From: Glandiceps talaboti
Taxonomy: Eukaryota; Hemichordata; Enteropneusta; Spengelidae
DNA: 64,000 bases
Assembly (NCBI RefSeq): GCF_964340395.1
Contig: NC_135564.1
Span: forward strand, 18,336,931 to 18,400,930
Direction of reading: 5' to 3'
The notes under the pieces are model-generated. The model was not told the DNA's origin and searched no databases. It worked only from the letters and a program-made list of their open reading frames with translations. Positions 24,645-37,463 of the stretch are shown one piece after another (positions within the stretch are counted from its first letter, which is position 1; each line of letters opens with the position of its first letter). Both the position numbers and the translations under genes were made by a program.

Positions 24645-25835
24645 ATAATTAAAGTTTTTGTCGACGCTTTCTTTCAGGCTAACTTGTTTCCATAATAATT
24701 CAAAAAAGTGAATATGCGTAAATTTTTGTGAAACGGAGTTTGTGTTGATGTCAACATATCTAATTCACCCACGCGTAACTTTTAATTTGGGTTTACACCA
24801 AATAAACATGAATTGTAACGTTGCATTTGGAATAAACGAATAACATATTGAACAAACAATTTTCAGATTGTCAGTGTTTCATTCGAAAGGCACGATTGGC
24901 TGAAGAGGGTTTGCTAAAAAAATATTGAGATCGATAGCTGTGATTTCTCCGTGACAGAGCGCTAGTCGAAAGTAATCAAATAAAAAGATCTTTCCTGTAC
25001 GTTGTCATTTTTATCACAAATGTTGAAATAACATATTGATATTGATTTATGTTCATTGTGGAAGATGAAAATATATTGTATTGATATTATTGTACAATTT
25101 CAACTCATAATTACTATTTTCCTTTCCGGCCGCTGACATTATGTTTGCTGTTAAATAAACAGTAGTGCGTGCTTTTGTATATAGACTTGTGTTTCAACAG
25201 TTATATGAACTAAACAATCAAATTGTAAATCCAGCACGTATAAAACGCAGTTATCATTTCATATCCCTCTTTTTTGTTACCTATCATCTTTGCCATTGTA
25301 TCATTCACGTAACTAATGCAGCTTCGGTTGTTCCTTTATTTGTTCCTGTAACGTTCTAATAAAAGGTGGTTGACATAGCCTAGAATTCAACATATATAAC
25401 ACGAAGTATATCATTGACAAACGAATATGTAACAGGCTTATCGGCTTAGAATGCTATTTATAGTATTGAATTCCAAATGTAAAAGGAAAGTCCTGCTTGA
25501 TACCATGCGGGAATCTTTCTCCACTGTGTATTCACTACGCAGGCTTCGTAGAATATGTACGACTATATTATGGGAAGCTTAGTTTTGCTACTCTTCGAAT
25601 TGACGCGAGTTATACGTGGGAATTTACAAACAACGATCCTTCTCCCGTATTCAGATATTATCGTCCCGTTATCTTCAATTGTCACCGTCTAGATAAGTGA
25701 TACTAATGTAGATAATTTACAAAAGCCGTCAAATAAGTGGGGAATTCACATTAATGACTTTATCCAACGTGTTCGGCTGCCCTTGTTACTGCTCCGAGGC
25801 AATTAGAGGCGGTTCCCTGTGGAGCTGTAGAAAAT
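24645..25835. other. Upstream flank of the peptide gene
   Basis: AT-rich DNA with no gene called. Distal control elements of the peptide gene could lie here, but none is identified. Confidence 0.4.
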
Positions 25836-25842
25836 ACTTCAG

Positions 25843-25985
25843 CCAATAGCAACGCAGCATTTTGTTCGATCCTAGTGGTCATATTAATGCAAATAACATT
25901 TTCCCCGCATTATTAATTTGCAATGAGTCTGTCCTATTTGCATGGTATCCATATATAAGGGACAAGTCAGCTAGAGGGGCTTCGA
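25843..25985 (+). promoter_or_regulatory. CCAAT / octamer / octamer / TATA promoter
   Basis: In order: a CCAAT box at 25843-25847; ATGCAAAT at 25887-25894, the complement of the POU octamer; ATTTGCAT at 25936-25943, a perfect octamer in the other orientation; and TATATAAGG at 25952-25960. A start of transcription about 30 bp after the TATA box would fall near 25985. A first exon with a good donor site begins there, which ties the promoter to the downstream peptide gene. The start site itself is inferred. Confidence 0.6.
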
Positions 25986-26064
25986 TCAAACAACGAGATC
26001 CTGCGATAGTCCGCTCGTCACCAGTCTCTCCTTTGAAGCCGCCTGTTTTACTCATTCTCCGAAG
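25985..26064 (+). other. Non-coding first exon of the peptide gene
   Basis: This is predicted from position. It follows the TATA box and ends at TCTCCGAAG before GTAAGC (26065), a strong donor. The matching acceptor is TTTCTACAG at about 26668, 20 nt before the ATG. The segment is visibly less AT-rich than its surroundings. The open frame through it is not taken as coding, because the signal-peptide ATG lies in the next exon. Confidence 0.5.
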
Positions 26065-26344
26065 GTAAGCATTTTTCCACCTGTTTACTCTGTTCGAATA
26101 TCAAGGAGTCGAAGTCATTGAGATGAGTAAACGAGTTGCCAGAGTATTGCCATCCACATGTCAATTGTACATCAATTTGATCTAGAAAAGCGTCGTTCGA
26201 CACGTACTAAAAGTTTTAAATTTCGCAGTACTTTGCATGAATTAGTTATTTTAATGCAATTGGAGACGACAGAGGATTAGTAACACATAAACAAATTTGA
26301 TGCACGGTATCGAAGTCGAGATGATCCTCTTAAATCCTATAATT

Positions 26345-26403
<59 letters not shown>

Positions 26404-26668
26404 GAAGCTTTCATACACTCAGTTAAGAAACAAAACCTTCAAACATGAAAAGGGGTTTACATATAATTATAATACCTGAAATAGTGTTGACTGATACAGC
26501 GACGAATTAATTCGCAATAAGTACTTTTCGTTATCGCTATTCGTGATTCCATGGGTTCGAATTACGCTCATTTGTTTAATATCACATGTCGATCAATTTT
26601 GTCAAAATTACAATCATCGATCCACAATATTGAAACTAATACTGGATTTCTAATACCATTTCTACAGA
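26065..26668 (+). other. Predicted intron in the 5' UTR
   Basis: GTAAGC donor and CTACAG acceptor. The intron contains a (GA)n microsatellite at 26348-26400. Confidence 0.5.
26348..26400. repeat. (GA)n microsatellite
   Basis: About 26 uninterrupted GA units. Confidence 0.98.
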
Positions 26669-26688
26669 TAAAATTTGAACGCTAAATA

Positions 26689-26830
26689 ATGGAAAATAGG
26701 AACGTGCTACTTTTAGTTCTTCTCCTCTCCTTCGTGGCTCTATCACAAAGTGGACTTCCATGCCTCGATTTTTGGTCAGAATATTGCGGACGGAGACCAG
26801 GATTCAAACGGGCATCAGTTGATAAAACAG
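26689..26830 (+). CDS. Elevenin-like neuropeptide precursor, coding exon 1
   Basis: This exon encodes residues 1-47 and the first base of codon 48. Residues 1-22 form a classic signal peptide, a Leu/Val-rich core ending in SQSG. Directly after it comes LPCLDFWSEYCGRRPGF, closed by Lys-Arg at 40-41. The two cysteines (25 and 33) are the only ones in the 94-residue precursor and should form one disulfide. This order (signal, short two-Cys peptide, dibasic site, spacer) is that of elevenin precursors, with Phe three residues after the first Cys. The ring is one residue shorter than in known elevenins and CGR replaces the usual CRG. The exon ends AAAACAG before GTAAGA, in phase 1. A secreted peptide hormone is likely; the family name is tentative. 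Confidence 0.7.
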
Positions 26831-27154
26831 GTAAGATTGTAACAGTGTTCTTGTTGATAAGTTATTTCTATTTTGTGTCGGAGGACACACTTGTGTGAGA
26901 TATATATTGTGAATGTTTTGGCACCTGTAACGTTTTACACGATGGGCATATGACACCTGTTATGACATCTACCTGCAAGTACCACTATGTATTAGATAAA
27001 TTAAAAGTCGATGGGATCTCAGGCGCTCTCCTATGTTGTACCGTTATTGTACTGCCAGTCTATGAAAGAGAGTGCCGAGGAATGAAAGTTGTGAAAGCTG
27101 AACTAGAAAAATATACTGAATGTAGCATAAATATAAAGCAACAAATATGGGAGG

Positions 27155-27515
27155 AAGGGAGGGAGGGAGAGACAGAGAGAGAGAGAGGGAGACAGCCAGC
27201 CAGACGTACATACATACATACATACATACATACATACATACATACATACATACATACATACATACATACATACAAACATATACTTACGTACGTACGTACG
27301 TACGTACGTACGTACATACATACATACATACATACATACATACATACATACATACATACATACATACATACATACATACATACATACATACATACAGAGA
27401 AGGAGACTTGTAGAAAGACAGACAGAGGGGCAGACTGACAGGCATGGTAATGGAGACAGACAGACCAACAGATATGCAAGCAGAACGGATGGAGGGACGG
27501 ACGGACGGACGGACG

Positions 27516-27576
<61 letters not shown>

Positions 27577-27578
27577 CA
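27155..27578. repeat. Compound tetranucleotide microsatellite (ACAT/ACGT/GGAC/GACA)
   Basis: GGGA and GAGA units lead into (ATAC)n from 27206. Pure ACGT units follow at about 27286-27313, then (ATAC)n to about 27395. After a short gap come GGAC units (27495-27520) and GACA units to 27578. Large open frames in all readings are repeat artefacts. Confidence 0.97.
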
Positions 27579-28591
27579 TTAGAGGCCAGAGAAATGCGAA
27601 TGGGAAATATATTTCGCGATGGGGGAGTTGATGCACTGAAGAATTATTGTTCCGATTTGAAATGAAATAATACACAGCAATATGAATGTTGTAATTCTCG
27701 GCCTTGAACGATGTTGTAAGGGTAAAAATATTTGCGAATACAATATTATCAAGTGCATTTATGTTTTTTGTTTTACGCAATCTTATGAATATCCATTCAC
27801 TTTGTACTAAAGCAAATTTGTGACGCTGATTAACCAATAACGCGTCATATCTCTTGTGAAATAAATACAATTCCCCTCAAGAAATAGACTCACAGAAATG
27901 CACTCGTGTGGAAAATTAGTGAAAATGTTGATTTTGGATTGAACCTGGAGATCATCTGGGCCTCTTTCTTGATTAGATTATATCCCTCTTCAGTGCAATC
28001 AATAGGCTGAAGTGGGTCGTTTGCTTGTATTTATGCATTCAACCTATGAGAAAAAGGGTTTAAGTTCACCATTTAAGAGAAATACTGATGTATGCCACAA
28101 TCGTAAATATAATTGCATAATTTAATACGAGTGTTCTATTTTGTTTAAAATCTTTGAAAAAACTAAAAAAGTAAATTAATCATATATTTTTACGACTCAG
28201 ATTGTATATATAGTTCAAGTAGTTAAGTTCTAGTGTAGCTGTTCTTAGTATGCTATAAAAGTAAAGTTGTCATTGAGTAAAGTCTTCAACACCTACGGGG
28301 TAATATCCCCCTTGGTAGCATTAATTTTTTATGCTCTGTGATGAAACTTTATACTTTGGTCTCCTTGAGACAGAAGATTGGTGGTTTTATTTTAGCTTTG
28401 TCATGACTTCTGAACTAATTTGAATCTGTTTCCTACATTTGCATATGTGATCGGGATCTACCCGAAGCATACATACTCTAAAATGTATATGGCTGTTCTT
28501 CGTGTTAACAAATCTGAGTTCTGGATTTTTCTATTGACTGGTCACATGCCCTATTTGTGCAGTGTAGAACCTTTTATAAGCTCTGTAGATT

Positions 28592-28593
<2 letters not shown>

Positions 28594-28678
<85 letters not shown>
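28594..28678. repeat. (GA)n microsatellite
   Basis: About 42 GA units, uninterrupted. Confidence 0.98.
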
Positions 28679-28682
<4 letters not shown>

Positions 28683-29943
28683 TAAACCATGTTGAAATGT
28701 TGAACAGTGTACAATTGTATCAAAATATACAATAATACTCTCTAGGTTATCTTTCGAATGACTCATATTACCAGAGGTGACCTTATAATAATATTGCACT
28801 CGATATATTTCTCCCATTTGTTCGGGAGTGATCAAGGTGTTATTTACATTTTATAATGAAAAAATACTGCCTTTATAATTAGAGATGGAAGGTCAAATGC
28901 TGAGTCACAAAACAAAAGACCATGACTTGAATAGCCAAATTTTATGGTACAGGAAATAAAGTGATTTAATGACATCGTTAATAGTTGTTTGTCTAACTTT
29001 CTTCTTCAATTAGGTCTGCTAAAAAGAAAGATTGCAAAGGTAGAGAGAAGAAAGCAGATTTATTTAATATAATTTCTACTATGTTGCTAGGCTATTTATA
29101 ATTATGTTTCATTGTTAATTATTTAAAGTAAATGATATCAAAGGGTTAGTGCTACAGAATAGAATGAGTGTAGTTCTGTGCTAGATAAAATTGATACTCA
29201 AAGATACGCTGTCAGGAAAGATTCGCTACAGTGCTTCCTACAACATGTCGTGTTTTATCTATTTGATGGTCTGATGAAATGGAATACCGCCGCTATGATA
29301 TGAAAACGCCACTTCTATTTTAGGCTTGGGTCAGAATATACGGCGGGGGGGATAATTTATTTTGGTCCAATTTTTTTCGAAGCAATTATAAAGTACTCCC
29401 CCTCGCTCCACTTCAGAGATGTACAGTATGGTACACTGCATTAAACTAAAAGTGGAAATCAACTTGTAGCATCCATACATAACAATGAGAGATTTCTTTA
29501 CAAATAGATGGGGGCGTTGCGGAAAGGGTCTCACTTTAGGCTGTAACCTGTACTTTCTCTTTCAATCTTGATTCTGGGAAGAAACAGCATCCCTCCATGA
29601 TAGGTAGAAGGGAGGGTGTGGGAGGGGGTGTCCTCCTCCCACGGTAAGCACTTTAAAAAAAATAAGGATATGTAGGAGGCCATTTAATGCATTTCAAACC
29701 ATACGCATTTTTGAAAGCCATAGAATACTCAAAATTGACTTCAGTACCAAACTTTACTCTCAATACATCATCATACAACTGTATGGCTATACTACCTACA
29801 CTTTAACTTATACAGAGATATTTTGGCAGACACACACATAATTAAATGCCTCATAATGAAATGTATGGTAGGTAAATGAAGTGAACAATTTTGCAAAGCA
29901 CAAGGTAAACGACTGATCCTAAGGTTTGAATGTTCAAAAAAGT

Positions 29944-29959
29944 AGAGAGACAGAGACAG

Positions 29960-29998
<39 letters not shown>
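29944..29998. repeat. (GACA)n microsatellite
   Basis: GAGACA then GACA units, about 50 bp. Confidence 0.95.
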
Positions 29999-31234
29999 GG
30001 AAGGCATGCACAAATACATTCGCATGGGTGTCACCTATCCCATCACTATAATTCAGGTTTTATAAGTTATTTTTGTAAATATATAAATTCACTCGGTTTA
30101 ATTTGGTTCAAATCATGAGCAAAAGTATTTCGGTGCCCCCTCTCAGATCACCAGAATTTTCATGCCCCCCCCCCCTCCATTCGAACCCTCATTGTTTTCG
30201 TGGGCTCCTCCAATTTTTTCCCAGCCCCTTACTCCAAATATTTTGACCACAGCTTTACTTTCAACATGAAGACAAGTTGTTTGTAGCAATAATGTTGCAT
30301 AGATAAAATATTGCCTTTGTATTGTATAACACAGGTAAAACCATACATTTACATGAATCATTCGTATCATACCCAGTAAGACTTGGTGTTCTCCCTGGTG
30401 TTCTGTTCTGAAGTTACGATAACATGGATATCTTGGGGTGAATACGATTCAGTTTATCCTAAAACCCTAACAAACATACTGAAATTATAATCTGATGAAA
30501 CCATTACAGATGTATCAATATATACAATACCTATTCAGAAAGTGCAAATCCGAAATGAAATATCTCCCAGAGGGAGAGTATATTTAGGTTGAGATTACGG
30601 GAAATGGATTTTTAAGAGCGGTAAGTTATACAGGGTAATTTGATAAATAGGCAAGCATAACGATAGATATTAAATCAGACCCATTTAGGATAACGAATTA
30701 TAGCTATTATCGCGTCCACGCGTCTGGTCAATGAATATGTAATAAACCCGTAAAACATAGTTATTTCTGACTGGAATCAAAGTATACGTTGGCGGATAGA
30801 TTGATAACTCTTTGATAACTAAACTACTTAAACCTTTAAGCCGTTGATGGTTTTACACACTCTAAAATTGATACTTTCTTTTTTTCCTTTCTAATTTTCA
30901 TCTTTTTACTCAAAATCATCTTGGAAAATACTAGATACGATTCAAAGAAACGTGTGAGACTTTTCCAAAGATATTCATAACTTGTATAATCTATAAGGTC
31001 CATAAAATGGATTAAAATGGGTGCAATTGCTTCGCTGCCTACGTTTCTTCTTTCTTATCTAGCCGATCTTAACTGAAAAGAATCGCACTTACTTCTGTTA
31101 CTTTCTTAAAATCGGATTTCTTCTCACTGACATCTGAAAGTATTGACCCTAGCAATGACGTATGCTAAGTATGCCTGCGAGTAATTCATTGTATATATAT
31201 TTATATATAATATTAAATGCCAAATAACACCAGT

Positions 31235-31303
31235 TGATGCGTTAGCTCAGCTGGCTATAGCACTCTGGCTAGGGGACGTTGGTTCGAATCCTACACGTGT
31301 CAC
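31235..31303 (+). repeat. tRNA-like SINE head with perfect pol III boxes
   Basis: TTAGCTCAGCTGG matches box A and GGTTCGAATCC matches box B exactly. The T arm pairs at four of five positions. Only about 14 nt lie between the D arm and the T arm, too few for an anticodon arm plus variable loop. It is therefore a truncated tRNA or a SINE head rather than a working tRNA gene. Confidence 0.6.
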
Positions 31304-34197
31304 CTTTCTTCCATCAATTTGATTTAATTATATATATGGAATTTATGTTTGAAAATGGAATCATCCGAGAAACAGTCTGATTGACCTGCACTTTTGTAAA
31401 AATGTGCGTTTTCAGGGTCAGAGATACAGCAATAACCTTTTGCCATAGCTCTCGTAACCAACTTTACAATTAGACTCGATTTTTATTATTAATCCATTTC
31501 CTGGAGGTTGATGTTGTGAAGTCTTTCTTTGATAACTCTTGAGAATTCTGGTATTGCATTACCCCTACTTATATTTACTTATGTTAGATGATTGAACTAT
31601 ACCGCCAGTCCAATCCACCATGAAGATGTAACCATTAAGATTGCAATTTGAATATTTCGTCGGGCGTGGGGAATCAGAACTAATCTTTGACGATATTTTT
31701 GGCTTTCATTTTAAGATATCTAATCAATACTTTTCGATAATGTGCTTCACTGGAATGGAACAACGTTTTAAATGTTTTATACCGTGAATAGTAGACTCTA
31801 TTAATCATTATTAATTCTTACTCCTTTCATTAAATTTGATATAATATTTAGCCAAACTATGTAAACAATTTAACAGATTTAGATGTAACTGAAGTAACAT
31901 GGACGTTTGAAGAGTTTATATTGGCTGTCTAGATCGAGGGTGAATGACGTTGAGAAACGGCGGAAACGCCCAACCTTGACATGATGATGTACCCTAGCTG
32001 TAGGATAGAGAAAAACAACTCCATGTAGATTTAACATTAATCTAAAAGCGTAAAACAGTATAGTAAACAGAACGACTAGTACCAAGAGGGTTTTTACAAA
32101 TTGAATTCATATATTATGACACGCAGTGATCCATATTATGGCAGGACACATTCAATGGAAAGTTATCATACTTTTATTTTCAATAACTTCAAATACACGA
32201 TTCTAGCATGTACTTTATGGTATGACTTATATAATAGTATCTTACTGCTGGCAAATTACCTCCTCCTGACTTCAAATCTATTCTCAATAAAAACTATACA
32301 TTTGATAATTGTTGTTTATACTTGTATGATTCTATATGATAATATATATGCTAACTAAACTTACCGATCTTGCAATTCCTGTCATTGCAAGCATACTACT
32401 TTTCTTACATAGAAATCCGTTTAAAGGCCCATAGCTCAATCCAAGGTCATCGCATTAGTGCTATGATATCAGTTGAGCCCAAGAGATTAAAATGATTTTT
32501 TTTGTCATGGTCCAACGTGTTTCTATAGCTCTGCCAGAAAATGTTTTTCCACCCAGAATTTTGGTTGTAACGTTCCAGCATACTTTTTAGAACAGTCATG
32601 CGTTATTTTAAAATCAGGCAGAAATGGATACTTACATTAAGTCGTTTAGATATTAAAGTGATTTCGTTTTTCAACAAGTGTTAATATAAAAGGTATAAGC
32701 CTCTTTTAAATTCAACCCCTGAAAGAAGATAATATGTTTTTTCAAGTTGTTCTTTGAGAAATAAGCTCAGATACACAAAAAGGCTTTGTAGGCATTGTCC
32801 GTTGTTGTTCAATCTGAAGTAAACATGTTACAACTGAAAGAAGCACCACTGCACTGAGGTAAAATGCGAAGTAACTTTAACAGAGAATTCCTAGAGGGTA
32901 TGAACCAACGCCTTGTATTTACAAATAACGTCAATGAGCCCAATATCCTCCACAGTTCTTCTTGTGATGATTAACCAACCTATTAAAGAACTATCATTTG
33001 AAGACTGAAAAGTGCGTTTTCCACATATTGAGGTCGGAATGTCCTATGAAATATACATTAATCTGTGGTAATAGATTTTCCTCATTCAAGATGTTACCCC
33101 ATTTCTATTCATATCGAATGAATCTGATGTTTGATTTGCAAATCAATTTCCTTTATGTCTAACTAGTCTTTTTGATAGTAAAGTTATTTATTAATGTTAA
33201 CATCGGATTATAAATTGGAAATATTCAGATTGAAAAATCCGTCTTAAGCTAATCCTTAATCAATGTGAGCTCTTTCTATACACACATTTCGCTTTGTCGA
33301 TTTATTTTCTTTCAGGGATATGTCGTTCAATATCGGATTAGACAGGTGTTCTTTTTTCTTTCCACGATACAATTAAGTGAATACGTGCACGATTACAAAA
33401 CTTGGAGTCTCGGAGAGAAAGTGTGAATAGTATTGAATCTACGTATACCGACAACAATAACCAAAAATCGCTTGTTTATCCCGTCTTCACGGTAACAATT
33501 ATTGGAATTTCCTCTCTATTTACCATAAATTTTGGCTTGATTTATCACAACTGTTATTACTCGCATCGGCAATGTCCACGACTTTCTTTGTCATCGCCGG
33601 ATAACTAGACATGCATGCATACTTTAATTTAATTTACAAGCAATATTCCACAGAACAATACTTCAAAATATTGCCTTTCATAGGAATCATCAAAATGAAT
33701 TCCTATAAACACAAAGTGGCACATGGAAATATATTCGTCGCAATAACATTAATTAATAATCTGTGACTAGAACTGCTACATCCTGTTTGAAAATAATACT
33801 GGTCCCAATAAATAATGTTGATTATCACCGACTGCATTGTAACTTTTACCATGAAAAATAAATTCCCGGCTATTTTTATTCCCGGCTATGATGTATAATT
33901 TAAGGTGATCACTCCGAACAAATGTTTTACATAACGAAATAATATAATGTAATATATAATATTATATTGTATTATATTATATTATGCTCTTCCGTATTTA
34001 AACATCTACAATACCGTATCAATTATGATTACGAAATTATTTGTCGATTATCTCGTAACATTTTAAGCTCAATAAGCCGAACAAGTGATATATATATATA
34101 TAACTCGGTGAGTATCAATCTGCTAAGACAGTGCTCTATACCGCAGTGGCAGAGCGTAATAGTTTACGCTCTGCGTAAACTATACAAAAATATACAA

Positions 34198-34200
<3 letters not shown>

Positions 34201-34279
<79 letters not shown>
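34201..34279. repeat. (TA)n microsatellite
   Basis: About 39 TA units, uninterrupted. Confidence 0.98.
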
Positions 34280-34283
<4 letters not shown>

Positions 34284-35346
34284 TCTACAATGGGTACACA
34301 CAATTGCACTAACACGCACAATGGACAGGAAGATTTATTGAGGATGAAGGGGGATTAGCGTTGGCATATCATATAATATACATGTTTCTTTTCCATATTT
34401 CACCATCAAATAAATCATTTCTGATAATTAAACTGAATGTTCATAATTTAAGGTCTAATGTGACGGGATACCAATATACAGTAAATCGGAATCATGCCTA
34501 CATGTTGAGTTATTCTTCCTTTATGGATACTGGGAATGTAATTATCTGCTATCGGAAATCATCTGATTATTATCTTTAAATACTTATTACTGTCTTCATT
34601 GCATTTTTGCAATTATTCCGTTGATTGTGTCACGTTTTCTATACGACTAACCCACTTCTTTTGTCAATGTCACATTGATTTATTTATACTTGTACAGCTT
34701 TATAACATTTTATCGATCGCAACATTTCGATGTCTTGGTTTCCACAATCTAATATTTCATTGGCTTGTAGGCATCTAACGAAAGCAGGGTGGTTATTTGA
34801 TAGCGTTGTAGACATTCGCAGCTTTAGAATAACCGTGACGATGTGATATTAATCTAGTGGTAATAGCACATCATTGTTAAAATGTACATACCATTAGCAA
34901 TATGGTACTTAGCGAAACGGCATAGTCTGTAACTTGGACTATAATTTCAGTTCAAATCTGTTCGTAAATCATACGAACATAATAAACACTCGGACTTATT
35001 GGGGGGGGGGGGGCAGGAGGATATGGTGTCGACATATCGTGGTACTCGTGCTAGAGGTTTCTAGTCAAAAGCTCTTGGTAATGATTTTGTATTTATAGTA
35101 ATGTGTAAAGTTTCTGTTGTGTCAAACATTTTTCAGCATGATATAAGTGACAAAGTATGTAAAAAAAGTGGTTTTATAAGCGAGACTAATATGTTTTTTT
35201 TTCAAACCAAAAGAATTACGTCATAATTGCGTTTCATGTGATATAGTAATTACCTGGTAAGATGTCTATCAGCTGCTACACATGATTCAACATATTTCAA
35301 TAGCTGGAATAATTAAATATCATTTCACCAATATTTTGCTTTGACA

Positions 35347-35556
35347 CCTAAGGGGCTTTGTCACTACGAGTCGTTAGACGATGGGTGACAAAACCATTAG
35401 GTCACAAGTATTTTATGGCTTAATGAGGAAGAATATTGAGGAATAATATAATTGTACCTCCTCATGACAAACATAAGTTATGAAAAATCAGGAATTTAAT
35501 GGTGATTTGGAACGTTTGAACTCATATTTTGAGCACCACAGAACTAGTGACGTAGA
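35347..35556 (+). repeat. Dispersed repeat, copy 2 (partner at 2513-2736)
   Basis: Shares ordered blocks with 2513-2736: CTAAGGGGCTTTGTCACTAC, GGAATAATATAATTGTACCTC, TTTGGAACGTTTGAACTCAT and ACAGAACTAGTGACGTAGA, or close variants of them. It lies in the large intron of the peptide gene. Confidence 0.55.
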
Positions 35557-37320
35557 CACAGGTTATCATGACGTACGTACAACGACTAGGATATATAAGT
35601 ATCATTTTCTGCTCTGAGATACTAACTTGGCTTGAGCATGGTATAGGGTATGAAATGAACATAACTGTCTTAAATCTAAACGGACTATGATCATTGGAAT
35701 AAACACACATTGGACTTTATATATCAGGAGAGATATTCTTGAAAGTTTCTGATATATTACAGATTGGGTAAACTTGTATCCTTCTTTGAAATAATATACA
35801 CAAATGCAAAATGACTGTGAAGTCTAGGTTAAAAAATCTTTCACATTGCAAAGTTTTGGGTTATTTTAGCTACTTTGAGTTATACAAACAAATTGGCCCC
35901 GAGGAATATTGCACTATAAGTGAGAATGACAAACAATAATTAATGAATCACTATGTTCTGCCAAATAGCATTTCTATTTACAGACAGTAAAACCTCTACT
36001 TGCAAGATATAAACTATGGTGACATTTAGATATATCCCCATGACACTTTGGTATGTGCTTGGAGCTACATGCAGGCAGTGCTAATGTACACAGGGGACCT
36101 TCCCCTTTGTCTAAAATAAATCGCCCGTTGAATAAAAAGCACGCATCATTTGTTTCGTAAATGTCACAAGATGAAGAAGACACTATATGCAAATGATACA
36201 TGAAGCGGCAAATAGATGGGAAAGTCATATATAAACATATTTGATGGTATAGATGAAATGACTGTAATCTAGAAACTGCGAATTATTTACTTTTATATAC
36301 AATAGCTGGTATTTTGGTTTACCTGATGAACTTGCAATGTGATCAGGGCGAAAGCTACTTATGATGACATAACCATTTTTAAAATTTAAAATTGTAAATA
36401 CCACAGTTTTCAGGATGTAACACCAATATGATTAATGAACGCAGAGAAATAACATATCCTACCAGTACTTTATCAGTTTACAGTGTACATGTATGTTGAC
36501 TTTGGAAGACGTTAAAACTAAATTATGTCACTTGATACATTCGCAAGAAATGGGGGACATGTGTGCTGCACCATTACATCGCTCGAAAATGACGTAATTT
36601 GACATGCATTTCCAACGAAAATAGAGCAGAGCTTCGATGTATTCTTGTGCGAAATGAAAATGGATATTTCCGTACAGAAATAGATTCAAGATGTTTAAAA
36701 GAGAAGCCATCAGACTGAATGGAGGAGAGACAGTGTTTCTCCGTCAGTAAAATTAAATAGGAAACGATTCGTGTTCGTTACGTTTTTATTACTGGAATGG
36801 TGAATGTGAGCGAAAAGTGTTCATTGAAATATGTCCACCAGCTTTTAACAGGTGTACAAATACTGAGATATCGGAGACAGCGGAGATCGCGCTCGCAAAT
36901 TACCGTGATCACGTGTTTCATATTACTGACATCACTTAAAGAGCTCTTTGCTTTCATCACGTCTCTGTGAATTTTGATATAAGATCCTTTGTGTTTAAAC
37001 TTGAAAGGGCATATCTCAATATTTCAAAAATGTTGTGTTCACGTCAATTCCCTTTGAGGTCAAAAAGAACTGTGGCTTAAAATTGACAGAAAGTAAAGCA
37101 GTTATCTTGGAACACAAGTTTTTAAAGCTTTTAAAACCTCGCTTGTCATTCCTTGCTTCTTCAATAGTAGGTTCATCCCAGTTGGATGTTTTTTTGTCTT
37201 TTAATTAAGCCTTGCTACATATTTTAATGTTTCCTGTAACTTTTTTAGTATTCTTGATCATATAACACGTGTATTCAACGGTGTAATAATAATCCCTCGT
37301 ATCATTTTCTCATTTTCTAG

Positions 37321-37463
37321 GAATATCAGAAAAATCTGCCTGGGAAAAGTTCTTTAAAATGGCCGTGTCTCGAATGGTTGCAGAAAGATTGGCGGAACTT
37401 CAAACTCCATATGCGCTAGAGGCAGAAGATAATGCCGAGGAAGGAGTTATGAAAAACTTCTAA
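37321..37463 (+). CDS. Elevenin-like neuropeptide precursor, final coding exon
   Basis: This exon completes codon 48 (G plus GA gives Gly) and encodes residues 49-94, ending KNF before TAA. It contains no cysteine and no dibasic pair, so it is probably a non-bioactive spacer or a C-terminal accompanying peptide. Residues 51-74 (from EKSAWEKFFKMAV to AERLAEL) look like an amphipathic helix; the tail 81-88 is acidic. The acceptor TTTTCTCATTTTCTAG is strong and the phase fits the upstream exon exactly. Joined, the two exons give a 94-residue precursor, a normal size for a single-peptide neuropeptide gene. Confidence 0.68.

Larger units (their letters stand above)
26831..37320 (+). other. 10.5-kb intron of the peptide gene
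   Basis: The GTAAGA donor and TTTTCTCATTTTCTAG acceptor join codon 48 in frame. The intron holds four microsatellites, a tRNA-like SINE head and a dispersed repeat, listed separately. It also holds a C-rich patch near 30130-30250 that resembles other G-run repeats in the window. No exon-like frame was found inside, so an additional small coding exon is not excluded but not seen. Confidence 0.65.

Noticed and set aside
27103-27870. Open frame of 255 codons across the 27-kb microsatellite
   Set aside because: Most of it is translated tetranucleotide repeat (YVCM and SVCL patterns), open in all frames. It is not a gene.
31235-31303. Functional tRNA gene
   Set aside because: Box A and box B are perfect, but there is no room for an anticodon arm and the acceptor stem does not pair.
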